A stretch of 64,000 bases of DNA from Ensifer canadensis (GCF_017488845.2 NZ_CP083372.1:124001-188000), one strand, 5' to 3'. Counted from the first letter of the stretch, positions 50,757-61,251 are shown. Notes: a model not told the origin generated them from the letters alone. Numbers and translations are program-made.

Positions 50757-51213
50757 GTGCATGAGATTTCCCTTTCGGACGTGTCGAGCTTGGTTGGGCA
50801 GGAACTCGGCACATCCAAATGGATCACCATTGATCAGGCGATGATCAACCTCTTCGCCGATGCGACCCATGACCATCAATTCATCCACGTAGATCCGAAC
50901 CGCGAAGCGGCAGCACGATCGCTCATAAATTCTTGACACTGGCGCTTCTGTCGGTGATGAACTTCAGCGGTATGCCGAAGGTTCGCGAGCAAACCATGGG
51001 CATCAATTGCGGTTTCGACCGCGTCCGCTTCATCTCACCGGTCAGGACCGGCAGTCGTGTGCGTGGTCGCTTCGTGCTTTCGGATTGCCGCTTTCGGGGC
51101 GCCAGTATGCTAATGACAGTCTGCAACGTGACGGCGTGACGGTTGAGATCGAGAACGAGAATAAACCTGCACTCACTGCCAATTGGATCGCCAACCGGCC
51201 AAAAGCCGGTTGA
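50757..51213 (+). pseudogene. nodN: nodN, broken by two indels
   Basis: GTG 50757 starts HEISLSDVSSLVGQELGTSK then WITIDQAMINLFADATHDHQ and FIHVDPNREAA, a MaoC-like dehydratase N-terminus. Then the frame is lost to RSLINS-stop. In the next frame it resumes TIAHKFLTLALLSVMNFSGM, PKVREQTMGINCGFDRVRFI and RGRFVLSDCRFRGASMLMTV; about six residues around ESPFGG of the known protein are deleted. A second shift, an 8-base duplication in GTGACGGCGTGACGG at 51127-51141, moves it again to VEIENENKPALTANWI. NodN function is therefore probably lost. Confidence 0.85.
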
Positions 51214-51287
51214 GTGTCGCTGGCAGCTTGATGAAGGTGCATGCATCCCGATGTTCTGGATGCACCCGCCATCGGAGCGCGTATACT

Positions 51288-52143
51288 CCTACAGCGTAAA
51301 CTCATAAAATTTCTTGGCATTTATCGGCCGCCGTGATTCAAGGCTTCGAAATAGGGAAGCATTTGATGACGCGTCGTCGCTACGAACTGACTGACCACGA
51401 ATGGTCGATCATATCGCCGTTGTTGCCCAACAAGCCACGCGGTGTTGCCCGCGTTGATGATCGGCGGGTATTGAATGGCATCCTCTGGCGGTTTCGAACG
51501 GGCTCGCCTTGGGCGGAAGTTCCGGAACGCTATGGCCCGCCGACGACCTGTTACAACCGCTTCGTCCGCTGGCGCAAAGCCGGGGTATGGGATCGGCTTC
51601 TTGAAGCGGTGTCCAAGGCCTACGATGGCGACATCGTCATGATCGACTCGACCTGTGTCCGCGTTCACCAGCACGCGGCCACGGGAAAAAAGGGGATGGA
51701 GACGATGGTGGCATGGGACGTTCCCGCGGCGGGCTTACGAGCAAAATCCACGCGCTCGTCGATGCCGAAGGTCGCCCCGTCAATCTGCGTCTGACTGGTG
51801 GACAGATCGCCGATTGTGCCGAAGCCGACGCGCTGACGGATGAGCTTGGCGAGGGGGACATCCTGCTGGCCGACAAGGGTTATGACACGAATGCGATTCG
51901 GGCCAAGGCCGCCGAGCGAAAGGCCTGGGCCAACATCCCGCCGAAGAGTAATCGCAAGGGCTCTTTCGTGTTTTCGCGCTGGGTCTATCGGCAACGCAAT
52001 CTCGTGGAACGGTTCTTCAACAGGATCAAGCAGTTCCGAGGCATCGCAACCCGATATGACAAGCGCCCGGAAAACTACCTCGCCGCCGTAAAGCTCGTCG
52101 CAACAAGAATATGGTGCCAAAGTTTATGAGTCGACGCCGTAGG
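51288..52143 (+). mobile_element. IS5-family insertion sequence (IS427-like), about 856 bp
   Basis: The left end CCTACAGCGTAAACTCATAA and the reverse complement of the right end CCTACGGCGTCGACTCATAA form imperfect terminal inverted repeats at 51288 and 52143. It carries one transposase in two overlapping frames. It sits between broken nodN and nifN, only 8 bases from the nifN stop codon. Target duplication not resolved. Confidence 0.85.
51333..52129 (+). CDS. IS5-family (IS427 group) transposase with -1 frameshift
   Basis: The first frame (from about 51366) has TRRRYELTDHEWSIISPLLP and TGSPWAEVPERYGPPTTCYN, with the first Asp in DIVMIDSTCVRVHQHAA. At the heptamer AAAAAAG (51686-51692) a -1 slip continues as KGDGDDGGMGRSRGGLTSKI. 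The second frame has the second Asp in LLADKGYDTNAIR and Glu in YRQRNLVERFFNRIKQFRGI. Programmed frameshifting is the normal mode in this group, so the element is probably functional. Confidence 0.88.
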
Positions 52144-52150
52144 AAACAGA

Positions 52151-53476
52151 TCACGTTCCCCGGTGCGTCGGCGCAAGGGAATGGGATTGGAAGATGTTGG
52201 AAACTTCGAAGATCAAGTCGCGCGTTCCGTGATACAGAATTGTGAGCTTGTGCTGACTGCCCAGTTGGTCGAAGACAGGAAAACCGACGCGCATTAGCGG
52301 AGTGCCGAGACGTGCTGAAGCGTGCTGGCCGTGCGAATGCGTGACGAGAAGATCAGCATGGGTGGCAAGACTTTCCAAGTCGCCGAGGTCGCCGACCTGA
52401 ATTACTTCCACCGGTACTTTGTGAAGGATTTTCGACGCACCTTTCGTGGTAACGGCTGCCACAATCTCGGCACCCAGGCAAATGAAGAACGTAGCGAGTT
52501 GATAGAGCTGGTCCGGCTCGGCTGCGATCGCAATCTTCTTGCCAGCCGAGTGGAAATGTCCGTCCAGCAGGGCATCCTGCAGCTGTGCGCGGCGCCGGCG
52601 GACTTTCGCGGGCGCGGGCCGACCGGAAATAGAGGAAAGTAGCGAGACAAACCGGTCGACCGCATTTAATCCTGTCAGCGACTGAAACAGCACGTAAGGA
52701 ACTCCGGTCAGCGTCTTCATCTCCTCTGCTGGACCGCGCATATGCTCACCAATGGCTATGCACTGCGCTGCTGTGCCAAGCTCGCGTATCTCCTCGACGC
52801 TGATGCCGCCGTATGTCGTCGGCACCCAGCGGCCATCGGGCACTATACCATCAAGCGAGCCAGAGAGGTCCGGCAGGATGATCGGCTTGAGCCCGAAGCT
52901 TTCTACTATATCGCGCAACTGCTCGATGTCAGCTATAGTGAGGTTCCACCCAGGGAGAATTGCTATAGTTCTCGACTGCCGCTCCTGCTCGCCGATTCGT
53001 GTAATCGCTTTGATCATTGCTGTGACAGCCTTGGCCCAACCCTCCTCCATAGCGCCGTCAAAATCCGGTGTATTGGCCAGCACGACGTCGGTACCTGTGA
53101 GTTCTTCCGCGCGCTCCAGCTTGATACTGGCGAGATCACCCACCAGATCTTCGCCACGAGTTTCCACCAGCGCCGTGGTGCATATACCGATCAGCTTTGG
53201 CTTTGCGCGAATTTTGAGATTGAGGATCGCCTGCTCCAAATGACCCGCCCCGCCGAGGACTATTGCCACGTCGTCCATCGCGGTGGTTTGCAAGGGAATC
53301 GCTTCCTTGAAGTGCCTAACGAGAAGCACCAGTGCAAAGCTGGTGCAACCTTGACTGCCATGGAATAGCGGTATCGCACCATCGACACCAAGAAAGGCCA
53401 AGGCGCCACCCAGCGGCTGCGACGATTTCAGGGGGTTGATCGTTGCCCATTTAGTCTGAGAAAGGATGCGGACCAT
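52151..53476 (-). CDS. nifN: NifN, FeMo-cofactor scaffold subunit
   Basis: 441 residues, the length I recall for S. meliloti NifN. It is an oxidoreductase/nitrogenase component 1 family protein: NPLKSSQPLGGALAFLGVDG, PLFHGSQGCTSFALVLLVRH (the Cys ligand region), TTAMDDVAIVLGGAGHLEQA, LIGICTTALVETRGEDLVGD and VPTTYGGISVEEIRELG. With NifE it forms the scaffold on which the FeMo-cofactor precursor matures before transfer to NifDK. It lies 8 bases from the IS5 element but is complete. Upstream are a nifE-like relic and a sigma-54/NifA promoter. Confidence 0.94.
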   Translation of the reverse strand: MVRILSQTKWATINPLKSSQPLGGALAFLGVDGAIPLFHGSQGCTSFALVLLVRHFKEAIPLQTTAMDDVAIVLGGAGHLEQAILNLKIRAKPKLIGICTTALVETRGEDLVGDLASIKLERAEELTGTDVVLANTPDFDGAMEEGWAKAVTAMIKAITRIGEQERQSRTIAILPGWNLTIADIEQLRDIVESFGLKPIILPDLSGSLDGIVPDGRWVPTTYGGISVEEIRELGTAAQCIAIGEHMRGPAEEMKTLTGVPYVLFQSLTGLNAVDRFVSLLSSISGRPAPAKVRRRRAQLQDALLDGHFHSAGKKIAIAAEPDQLYQLATFFICLGAEIVAAVTTKGASKILHKVPVEVIQVGDLGDLESLATHADLLVTHSHGQHASARLGTPLMRVGFPVFDQLGSQHKLTILYHGTRDLIFEVSNIFQSHSLAPTHRGT

Positions 53477-53800
53477 CAGCTTTCTTCGGTCTCACGACCT
53501 TCATGATCTGCCTGATGGCCTAACTCTGGGTTAGCGCCGATTTCGTGACCGTCATGCCAACGACGTTCGTGCCGATCTACATCTAGGCCGACCAGAACTT
53601 TGCGCCGTCGGTGATGAGAAGGGTTGGCTTGCCGTTTAGAAGCGGTCGCTTCGCCTCGCTTCTGATCCACACCGTTGCATTTCCTATCGAGAGCGTTACC
53701 TCGGTGAGAACCCTTGGGTCGGCACGCAGTGAGGCGGTGTGTACTTTGGGAGAAGAACTCCCCGAAGCGTCTTCTCCCGCAAAATGCGGTCTCACCCAAA
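53477..53800 (-). pseudogene. nifE-like relic upstream of nifN
   Basis: In one minus-strand frame, with in-frame stops, the sequence reads ATVWIRSEAKRPLLNGKPTL, LITDGAKFWSA, a break, then NVVGMTVTKSALTQ and IRQIMKVVRPKKADG. This resembles the NifE segment that I recall as RLRGKRVLLYTGGVKSWSVV then LGMKVVATGTKKST and IRELMG. It directly precedes nifN, as nifE does in nifEN operons. Similarity is short and from memory; it could instead come from another nitrogenase-family gene such as nifD. Confidence 0.5.
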
Positions 53801-53882
53801 CGTGACATGTTTTTTTTAGTCCCTGGTTGATACGCTGACTACGACATGCATCGGCAGTTGTCGCCGTTTTATGACCGGGAAT

Positions 53883-53898
53883 CTCAAAACTCGTGCCA
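53883..53898 (-). promoter_or_regulatory. Sigma-54 (-24/-12) promoter for nifN
   Basis: On the minus strand TGGCACGAGTTTTGAG has the -24 element TGGCACG and, at correct spacing, TTGA in place of TTGC at -12. It closely resembles nifH-type promoters of S. meliloti (TGGCACGACTTTTGCA). It faces the nifE-like relic and nifN. Confidence 0.7.
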
Positions 53899-53985
53899 AT
53901 TCTGTTTACTTCAGCTAAAGACCACTTTGTTGTTTGTTTCAGCTACTTATCCTCAGACGAGCTAAAGAGCTTAGCCAATCACCTC

Positions 53986-54001
53986 TGTCGCGGACCTGAC
54001 A
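53986..54001 (-). promoter_or_regulatory. NifA upstream activator sequence
   Basis: TGT-CGCGGACCTG-ACA is an exact TGT-N10-ACA site, centred about 100 bases upstream of the -24 element. This is the usual distance for NifA binding with DNA looping. Together with the promoter it puts nifN under NifA and low oxygen. Confidence 0.7.
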
Positions 54002-54498
54002 AACCCTACACGGGTTAGGGTTCCCCGACCCATTGCGGCCAACGATTCCGGGAATGCCGCGAAGATGGAGTTTGCGGGTGGTCTGCTGATTCGAAGTTCC
54101 TCTCTTCAGTGTCGTTGCGTCTGTAGTTCACTGAGGCTCTACAAGCTCAAAGAGAGTACTTCATGCGCTGACGAGTGGACGAGTGTGACATGGATTCAGT
54201 TGCGTTGAGACGAATGCCGATAAACAAAGTGCCTGAAGGAAGCGGCGGGGCGTCGCCACGACCCGAAAAGGCGGCTGGCTGAACAGGTTCATGATCCGAA
54301 GGGTGCGGCTGCTGTTAGGAGCAGGACGTAAGGCAATCAGTACGCGAGTGGGGAGCGCAAGAGTATACCCAAAGGCGCTATCAAGAGCGGCGGGTATGTC
54401 GCACCAATATGGTCGATTAGACGGTTCGAACCGCAGGAGCTCCGGAGAAAAGCGAGGAGTTCTTGATCAACATGCAAGTTAATGCTCTTGGCAACGTC
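54002..54498. other. 500-base region without a recognised gene
   Basis: It starts with an imperfect hairpin (AACCCTACACGGGTTAGGGTT at about 54002-54022). No frame has a recognisable product. The sequence GGTGCGGCTGCTG...GGGAGCGCAAGAG is GC-rich and could be structured RNA or transposon debris, but I cannot assign it. Confidence 0.35.
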
Positions 54499-54500
54499 TA

Positions 54501-55659
54501 ATACCAACCGTCATTGATCAGAACCCTTGCGCCCATTGCCGTCGGCCAATTGACATGATTTTCCATGGCCGCTCCTGTAGTGTTCGCCAAGCGTAGCAGC
54601 AGTGGTCGACGATATCCTCGTAGGACTTGAAGACGCGGTTGGATAGCCAGTTATCCCTCATGAACTGCCAGATGTTTTCGACGGGATTCAGTTCCGGCGA
54701 TTTCGGCGGCAAAGGCAGGATGGTGATGTTTTCTGGGACGGCCAGGTTGTTGGACATGTGCCATCCCGCCTGGTCCATGATGAGAATGGCGTGCCCATCC
54801 TCAGTGACGTTTCTGGCGATTTCAATCAGATGCTGGTTCATGGCATGAGTATCGCACCAGGGCATGACGAGGGCGGCGGCCTTGCCGTGCTGGGGGCAGA
54901 TCGCGCCGAAGATATAGGCCGAGCGGGTGCGCTGGTCGTGCGGCGCAGATGGCCTTGATCCACGCTTGGCCCAGCGGCGGGTGATCTTGTTCTTCTGCCC
55001 GATACGGGCCTCGTCCTGGAACCAGATTTCGATCACTTTGCCCTTGGCGGGACCGGCGGCGATTTCTGCCACAGTGGTGGGGAAGTTTTTTTAAATGCCT
55101 CAGCCGCCTCGGCATCCTGCGCATGATGCCTCGGGCGAGCCGAGAGCTTGCGGTAGCCCATTGATCGCACTTCGCGACCCAAGGTCTCTTCACTCACCGA
55201 GACCCGGAACTCTTCCCAAATCCACTGGGCCAGATCACACAGACGCCAGCGAACGACGCCGTCGAGATAAGGCGTGGGGCCGCGCTCGATGGCTTGTGCC
55301 AGGGCTGTGCGCTGATCTTCGTTCAACAGTGACGGCTTGCCCGGAGCCTTCCCGTTGACCAGCCCGTCGGGACCGCGTGCGTTGAAGCGAACCACCCAGT
55401 CGCGCACGATCTGAACTGTCACGCTGCCGATCCGAGCAGCATTTGCGCGAGAGCCGCCATCATAGATCGATGCGAGGGCGAGAAGACGCCGAGCTTGGTC
55501 GGCATCTCGTGTCTGCCGAGCCAGACGCCGCAACCCATCCCCATCATACTCTGACCGCAACGAAATCGCCGAACCCATCGCAAACCTCCTGTTTGCGCCA
55601 TCGATTCAGATTCGTCGGCTTTTGGGAATCATGAGAGTCAGACTCAGTGACGATTGGTA
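54501..55659 (-). mobile_element. IS630-family insertion sequence, copy 2 (1159 bp)
   Basis: Same length, ends and orientation as the copy at 14975-16133. The TA duplication is at 54499-54500 and 55660-55661. It is inserted precisely in the stop codon of nodD1: TGT-TA of nodD1 now reads into the element. The two copies are direct repeats 39.5 kb apart. Confidence 0.93.
54518..55578 (-). CDS. IS630-family transposase (frameshift), copy 2
   Basis: Both frames (55578-55033 and 55072-54518) give the same residues as copy 1, with the slippery A-run at 55086-55092 on the plus strand. The absence of visible differences between copies points to recent transposition or gene conversion. Confidence 0.9.
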
Positions 55660-56585
55660 TAACAGGTGTCCGACTGAGGATCAATGCGCGACGCCTCTTG
55701 CAATAGTATCTCCCGCAACCAAATGTTTCCGGGGTCAGTGTTGTGAAGGGCGGGCCACTGGACAGCCTCAGTGAAAAAGAGGGGAGGCAGCGGAGATGTG
55801 ACAATGCGCAGTGGTACCGTTTGTTCGAAATATTTAACCAAACGCAATGGTATAGTTGCTATGCGGTTAGTACCCGCCAGTAGGCGTGGAATTAAGGTAA
55901 AACCTGGCACAACAAGCTCGATACGTCTATTGAAGCCGTGCTCAAGCAATAGCCATTGCTCGACGGAGGGCTTCATTTCTCGTCCGAACTGGGCTGCAAC
56001 ATGCCCCATCGACATATAGGTCTCGAACGAGATGTTCCCCAGTAGCTTCTTGTTGGTGGGGCAGCCGACGCACACGAGTGCCTCGTCGAACAATTTCGCT
56101 TTGGGATGCGCGCTCGACATGAACACGTCTGGAAAAATCAGAAAATCAACATCCCCCCGCCGGAGAAGCTCATGGGGATCATCATCGAGAGGGAGCAACT
56201 CGAAGCTGACACCGGGGGCCTCGCGAGCCACGCGTTCCACGATCCTCGCAAAGAATACAAGTATCATGAAGTCGGAAAGGATGATTCTGAAACGACGATC
56301 CGACTGGGCCGGGTTTAGTGGATCCCAGGCAATGACGGAAAGCTGAATTTGCAGCAGGGCGTCGCGGACCGCGGGGGCGAGCGCCTCAGCACGGGGCGTA
56401 GGGACAAGTTCGCGGCCCTGCATCGAAAACAGCTCGTCACCAAAATACGTGCGCAGGCGCGCGATAGCCGCACTCATGGCCGGTTGACTGAGGTTGATCC
56501 GGCGTGCGGCGGCCGTGAGCTTGCGCTCGGTCATCAGTGCGTCGAGCGCGACGAGGAGGTTTAGATCTAGGCCCCTAAAACGCAT
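55644..56585 (-). CDS. nodD1: NodD1, LysR-type activator of nod genes, C-terminus extended by IS630
   Basis: Start at ATG 56585 ([20 protein letters not shown]); an ATG three codons upstream is also in frame. The LysR helix-turn-helix is [20 protein letters not shown]. The sensor domain follows, with [20 protein letters not shown], and the native end [11 protein letters not shown]. There the IS630 insertion replaces the stop and adds YTNRH before a new stop at 55644: 313 instead of 308 residues. NodD1 binds nod boxes and responds to flavonoids such as luteolin. It is divergent from nodA across the nod box. Five extra residues may be tolerated but any downstream transcript is cut off. Confidence 0.95.
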   Translation of the reverse strand: MRFRGLDLNLLVALDALMTERKLTAAARRINLSQPAMSAAIARLRTYFGDELFSMQGRELVPTPRAEALAPAVRDALLQIQLSVIAWDPLNPAQSDRRFRIILSDFMILVFFARIVERVAREAPGVSFELLPLDDDPHELLRRGDVDFLIFPDVFMSSAHPKAKLFDEALVCVGCPTNKKLLGNISFETYMSMGHVAAQFGREMKPSVEQWLLLEHGFNRRIELVVPGFTLIPRLLAGTNRIATIPLRLVKYFEQTVPLRIVTSPLPPLFFTEAVQWPALHNTDPGNIWLREILLQEASRIDPQSDTCYTNRH

Positions 56586-56610
56586 GTGCGGCATCCATAT
56601 CGCAGATGAT

Positions 56611-56660
56611 CATTATCCAAACAATCAATTTTACCAATCTTGCAGAGTCCTATTAGAGAA
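56611..56660 (+). promoter_or_regulatory. nod box between nodD1 and nodA
   Basis: ATCCAAACAATCAATTTTAC then CAATCTTGCAGAGTCCTATTAGA from 56615 agrees with the rhizobial nod box consensus. NodD bound here activates nodABCIJ and influences nodD1 itself. It is 30 bases from the nodD1 start and 190 from nodA. Confidence 0.93.
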
Positions 56661-56848
56661 CCCTGAGGTTAATGAAATCAAGGTGCGGCGCGAGAAAAGT
56701 TTCACAAGTACAGGATGGGTCCGAATTTAGAGCCGTCGCCTAAGCCCTCGACCAACGGTCCAGCGCTACGGTGGCCTCCCCGGTGTGACTAGCCGGTACA
56801 CACCACTCTCGATCGTGCTTTGAAGAAACAACACACTGGAGTTCTTAT

Positions 56849-57439
56849 ATGTCCTTAAAAGTGCAGTGGAAACTATGCTGGGAAAATCAGCTGGAACGTG
56901 CAGACCACGAGGAGCTTTCAGAGTTTTTCCGAAAATCCTATGGGCCCACAGGAGCGTTCCACGCGAAACCATTCGAGGGTGGCCGCAGTTGGGCCGGCGC
57001 GAGACCGGAGCGCCGCGCAATTGCTTATGACTCGGTCGGGATAGCAAGCCACATGGGCGTGTTGCGCCGTTTCATTAAGGTTGGTGAGACTGATCTCCTT
57101 GTGGCTGAACTGGGCTTATACGCGGTGCGGCCCGATCTGGAGCGAATGGGCATCGCTCACTCGGTCGGTGCTTTGACTCCAACTTTGCGGGAGCTTGGTG
57201 TCCCATTCGCCTTTGGGACAGTTCGGCACGCCATGCGGAACCACGTTGAGAGATATTGCCAGAACGGTATGGCTAGCATTTTGACGGGGGTTCGAGTGCG
57301 GTCGAGCATCGCAGAAGTGAATCCCGATCTCCCTTCCACGCGCACCGAGGAGCCACTCGTCGTGATATTCCCGGTTGGACGTCCGTTGAACGAATGGCCT
57401 CCAGGTACATTGATTGAACGGAACGGATCGGAGCTATGA
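56849..57439 (+). CDS. nodA: NodA, N-acyltransferase of Nod factor synthesis
   Basis: 196 residues, the standard NodA length. Conserved segments: [79 protein letters not shown] and [20 protein letters not shown]. It transfers a fatty acyl chain to the free amine that NodB exposes at the non-reducing glucosamine. Its stop overlaps the nodB start (ATGA). Confidence 0.96.
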   Translation: MSLKVQWKLCWENQLERADHEELSEFFRKSYGPTGAFHAKPFEGGRSWAGARPERRAIAYDSVGIASHMGVLRRFIKVGETDLLVAELGLYAVRPDLERMGIAHSVGALTPTLRELGVPFAFGTVRHAMRNHVERYCQNGMASILTGVRVRSSIAEVNPDLPSTRTEEPLVVIFPVGRPLNEWPPGTLIERNGSEL

Positions 57440-58089
57440 AGCACCTCGATTATATACACGAGGTGCCGAGCAACTGCGATTACGGGACCGAAGATCCTAG
57501 TATATACCTGACGTTTGACGACGGCCCGAATCCACATTGCACACCGGAAATCCTGGATGTGCTGGCTGAGTACGGCGTACCGGCGACTTTCTTCGTCATC
57601 GGCACCTATGCGAAAAGCCAGCCGGAACTCATTCGACGTATCGTCGCGGAAGGTCACGAAGTGGCTAACCACACGATGACCCACCCGGACCTGTCAACAT
57701 GCGGACCTCACGAAGTCGAACGTGAGATTGTCGAGGCAAGTGAGGCCATTATCGCCGCTTGTCCTCAGGCAGCGGTCCGACACATACGAGCACCTTATGG
57801 TGTCTGGAGCGAGGAAGCGCTGACAAGATCGGCGAGCGCTGGGCTGACGGCAATACATTGGTCGGCAGATCCGCGAGATTGGTCTCGGCCAGGCGCCAAC
57901 GCGATTGTTGATGCAGTGCTGGCATCGGTTCGGCCCGGTGCGATCGTGCTGTTGCACGATGGATGCCCTCCCGACGAAACGGGAGCGCTTACGGGTCTGC
58001 GTGACCAAACGCTTATGGCAATTTCCCGTGTGATCCCGGCGCTGCACGAGCGTGGTTTTGCAATTCGCCCACTTCCTCCGCATCACTGA
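57436..58089 (+). CDS. nodB: NodB, chitooligosaccharide N-deacetylase
   Basis: 217 residues. NodB-homology polysaccharide deacetylase domain: motif 1 [20 protein letters not shown] (catalytic DD), motif 2 [14 protein letters not shown] (metal-binding His pair), motif 3 [14 protein letters not shown], motif 4 [15 protein letters not shown], motif 5 IVLLHDGCP. It removes the acetyl group from the non-reducing end of the chitin oligomer. Translationally coupled to nodA; nodC starts 14 bases later. Confidence 0.97.
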   Translation: MKHLDYIHEVPSNCDYGTEDPSIYLTFDDGPNPHCTPEILDVLAEYGVPATFFVIGTYAKSQPELIRRIVAEGHEVANHTMTHPDLSTCGPHEVEREIVEASEAIIAACPQAAVRHIRAPYGVWSEEALTRSASAGLTAIHWSADPRDWSRPGANAIVDAVLASVRPGAIVLLHDGCPPDETGALTGLRDQTLMAISRVIPALHERGFAIRPLPPHH

Positions 58090-58103
58090 ACAGACGAGAA
58101 CCC

Positions 58104-59384
58104 ATGTACCTGCTTGACACAACCAGCACCGCCGCTATCTCGATCTACGCGCTGCTCTTGACCGCCTACAGGAGCATGCAAGCCCTACATGCTCGGCCGA
58201 TAGACGGTCCAGCAGTGTCGGCAGAACCGGTCGAGACCCGCCCTCTGCCAGCCGTGGATGTTATCGTCCCCAGCTTCAATGAGGACCCAGGCATCCTCTC
58301 GGCGTGCCTTGCGTCCATTGCAGACCAGGATTATCCCGGAGAATTGCGAGTCTATGTCGTTGATGATGGTTCTCGGAACCGCGAGGCCATTGTGCGTGCA
58401 CGCGCCTTCTATTCGCGCGATCCGAGGTTCAGCTTCATTCTGCTCCCAGAGAACGTCGGAAAGCGGAAAGCGCAGATTGCCGCGATAGGTCAATCCTCTG
58501 GGGATTTGGTGCTGAATGTCGACTCGGACAGCACGATCGCTTTCGATGTGGTCTCCAAGCTTGCCTCGAAGATGGGAGATCCAGAGGTCGGTGCGGTTAT
58601 GGGTCAACTCACGGCTAGCAATTCGGGTGACACTTGGCTGACGAAATTGATCGACATGGAGTATTGGCTTGCCTGCAACGAAGAACGCGCGGCACAGGCT
58701 CGCTTCGGTGCTGTTATGTGTTGCTGCGGCCCTTGTGCTATGTACCGTCGGTCGGCGCTCGCTTCGCTGCTTGACCAGTACGAAACGCAACTGTTTCGCG
58801 GTAAGCTAAGCGACTTCGGTGAGGACCGCCATCTGACGATCCTCATGTTGAAGGCAGGTTTTCGAACTGAGTATGTTCCAAACGCCATAGTGGCAACCGT
58901 CGTCCCGGATACACTGAAACCGTATCTGCGCCAACAACTGCGTTGGGCACGCAGCACGTTCCGTGACACGTTTCTAGTGCTCCCTCTGTTGCGCGGCCTC
59001 AACCCTTTTCTCACATTGGACGTGGTCGGGCAGAATATCGGGCCACTGTTGCTCGCTCTGTCGGTCGTGACGGGACTTGCGCATTTCATAATGACCGCCA
59101 CAGTGCCATGGTGGACGATTTTGATTATTGCGTCCATGACCATTATACGCTGCAGCGTCGTAGCATTGCATGCTCGCCAACTTAGATTTCTTGGCTTCGT
59201 TCTGCACACACCCATCAACCTCTTTCTCTTACTTCCGTTGAAAGCTTATGCGTTGTGTACATTGTCCAATAGCGACTGGCTGTCACGCTACTCCGCGCCA
59301 GAAGTACCAGTCAGCGGAGGAAAGCAGACTCCAATTCAAGCCTCCGGCCGAGTGACACCTGACTGCACTTGCAGCGGCGAGTGA
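58104..59384 (+). CDS. nodC: NodC, N-acetylglucosaminyltransferase (chitin oligomer synthase)
   Basis: 426 residues, as in S. meliloti. N-terminal membrane segment ([15 protein letters not shown]), then GT2 family motifs: [51 protein letters not shown] (DxD type), [16 protein letters not shown] (catalytic ED) and [16 protein letters not shown] (QxxRW). C-terminal transmembrane segments follow ([55 protein letters not shown]). It polymerises UDP-GlcNAc into the tetra- or pentameric backbone. Confidence 0.97.
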   Translation: MYLLDTTSTAAISIYALLLTAYRSMQALHARPIDGPAVSAEPVETRPLPAVDVIVPSFNEDPGILSACLASIADQDYPGELRVYVVDDGSRNREAIVRARAFYSRDPRFSFILLPENVGKRKAQIAAIGQSSGDLVLNVDSDSTIAFDVVSKLASKMGDPEVGAVMGQLTASNSGDTWLTKLIDMEYWLACNEERAAQARFGAVMCCCGPCAMYRRSALASLLDQYETQLFRGKLSDFGEDRHLTILMLKAGFRTEYVPNAIVATVVPDTLKPYLRQQLRWARSTFRDTFLVLPLLRGLNPFLTLDVVGQNIGPLLLALSVVTGLAHFIMTATVPWWTILIIASMTIIRCSVVALHARQLRFLGFVLHTPINLFLLLPLKAYALCTLSNSDWLSRYSAPEVPVSGGKQTPIQASGRVTPDCTCSGE

Positions 59385-59451
59385 CAGTAGCATGACTGGA
59401 AACGGGCGAGTTTTGAGACAGGAAGCGGAAAATCAATTGTCAGATCGTGAG

Positions 59452-60459
59452 ATGGCCCAAGAGGCTCCGCGTCGGCTTGAGCCGAGTCCGTTCGAGTGGA
59501 AGGACCAAACAGGTCCAGCCGTGAAGACCGCAATACCCGGCGCCATACCAACCGTGGCAATCGATGTTGCCAGCGTAACAAAGTCCTACGGTGACAAACC
59601 TGTAATCAACGGACTGTCGTTCACCGTTGCAGCGGGTGAGTGCTTCGGTCTGTTAGGTCCCAACGGTGCAGGCAAAAGTACGATCACCCGTATGATCCTC
59701 GGCATGACGACGCCTGGTACGGGTGAGATCACCGTGCTCGGCGTGCCGGTTCCGTCACGGGCTCGATTGGCACGCATGAGGATTGGCGTAGTTCCGCAGT
59801 TCGACAACCTCGACCTGGAATTCACTGTACGCGAAAACCTGTTGGTCTTCGGGCGCTACTTCCGGATGAGCACGCGCGAGATAGAAGCGGTAATCCCATC
59901 GCTCCTTGAGTTTGCGCGCCTCGAAAACAAGGCGGATGCGCGTGTTTCGGACCTGTCTGGCGGCATGAAGCGGCGCCTTACACTGGCACGTGCCCTCATC
60001 AACGATCCCCAGCTACTGATATTGGACGAGCCTACCACTGGACTTGACCCGCACGCCCGTCACTTGATCTGGGAACGGCTGCGGTCGTTGTTGGCACGCG
60101 GAAAGACGATTCTCTTGACCACCCATATTATGGAAGAGGCAGAGCGGTTGTGCGACCGGCTGTGCGTGCTCGAAGCAGGGCGCAAGATCGCCGAAGGCCG
60201 ACCTCACATGCTAATAGACGAGAAGATCGGTTGCCAGGTGATAGAGATCTACGGGGGCGATCCACACGAGCTAAGTGCGTTGGTAAGCCCGCACGCCCGC
60301 CACATCGAGGTGAGCGGCGAGACCGTCTTCTGTTATGCGTTCGACCCGGAGCAAGTACGAGTCCAACTGGATGGGCGCGCGGGTGTGCGCTTTCTGCAGC
60401 GTCCACCAAATCTCGAGGACGTTTTCTTACGGTTGACCGGGCGGGAGCTGAAGGACTGA
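59452..60459 (+). CDS. nodI: NodI, ATPase of the Nod factor exporter
   Basis: 335 residues from ATG 59452 ([20 protein letters not shown]), the length I recall for S. meliloti NodI. An in-frame ATG at 59392, 8 bases after nodC, would give 355. ABC motifs: Walker [18 protein letters not shown]-loop [13 protein letters not shown], signature [16 protein letters not shown], Walker [14 protein letters not shown] and the switch His in [14 protein letters not shown]. It pairs with NodJ to export lipochitooligosaccharides. The stop is 3 bases from nodJ. Confidence 0.94.
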   Translation: MAQEAPRRLEPSPFEWKDQTGPAVKTAIPGAIPTVAIDVASVTKSYGDKPVINGLSFTVAAGECFGLLGPNGAGKSTITRMILGMTTPGTGEITVLGVPVPSRARLARMRIGVVPQFDNLDLEFTVRENLLVFGRYFRMSTREIEAVIPSLLEFARLENKADARVSDLSGGMKRRLTLARALINDPQLLILDEPTTGLDPHARHLIWERLRSLLARGKTILLTTHIMEEAERLCDRLCVLEAGRKIAEGRPHMLIDEKIGCQVIEIYGGDPHELSALVSPHARHIEVSGETVFCYAFDPEQVRVQLDGRAGVRFLQRPPNLEDVFLRLTGRELKD

Positions 60460-60462
60460 ACC

Positions 60463-61251
60463 ATGTGGAAGCTTTATGTGGCGGCTCTGCCCGCCAACGG
60501 GTGGAACTGGATTGCCGTGTGGCGCCGCAATTATCTCGCGTGGAAGAAGGTCGCGCTGGCGTCGATCCTCGGTAACCTGGCCGACCCCTTAATATATCTG
60601 TTCGGTCTGGGTGCCGGCTTAGGAATGATGGTCGGGCGCGTTGACGGTGTGTCGTACATTGCATTTTTGTCTGCCGGGATGGTCGCGACAAGCGCAATGA
60701 CCGCGTCGACTTTCGAAACGATCTACGCGACTTTCGCCCGCATGCGCGCTCAGCGCACCTGGGAAGCGATCCTGCACACACAGGTCACGATCGGCGACAT
60801 CGTGCTCGGAGAATTGGCGTGGGCAGCTACCAAGGCTTCCCTTGCGGGTACAGGAATTGGTGTCGTCGCCGCTACGCTGGGCTACACGGAATGGGTGTCA
60901 CTCCTTTATGCACTGCCGGTCATCGCCCTGACGGGCTTAGCGTTTGCGAGTCTAGCCATGATCGTCACGGCGCTTGCACCCAGCTACGAATATTTCATAT
61001 TTTATCAGACGCTCGTCATCACACCGATGCTGTTCCTGTCCGGCGCTGTCTTTCCAGTCAACCAGCTGCCGAGCGCTTTTCAACATGTCACACGAGTCTT
61101 GCCGCTGGCTCATTCGATTGATGTCATCCGTCCGATAATGCTCGGCAGCCCGCTGGTCAACGTGGGTCTACATATCGGGGCTCTTTGCTGCTATGCAGTA
61201 GTCCCGTTTTTCTTGTCGACTGCATTGCTCCGCCGACGCCTGATGCCTTAA
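60463..61251 (+). CDS. nodJ: NodJ, ABC-2 permease of the Nod factor exporter
   Basis: 262 residues with six predicted transmembrane segments, including [17 protein letters not shown]..., [30 protein letters not shown] [59 protein letters not shown] and [20 protein letters not shown]. The last carries the ABC-2 signature L-S-G-x-x-F-P. Last gene of the nodABCIJ operon as seen here; convergent with nodQ. Confidence 0.95.
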   Translation: MWKLYVAALPANGWNWIAVWRRNYLAWKKVALASILGNLADPLIYLFGLGAGLGMMVGRVDGVSYIAFLSAGMVATSAMTASTFETIYATFARMRAQRTWEAILHTQVTIGDIVLGELAWAATKASLAGTGIGVVAATLGYTEWVSLLYALPVIALTGLAFASLAMIVTALAPSYEYFIFYQTLVITPMLFLSGAVFPVNQLPSAFQHVTRVLPLAHSIDVIRPIMLGSPLVNVGLHIGALCCYAVVPFFLSTALLRRRLMP

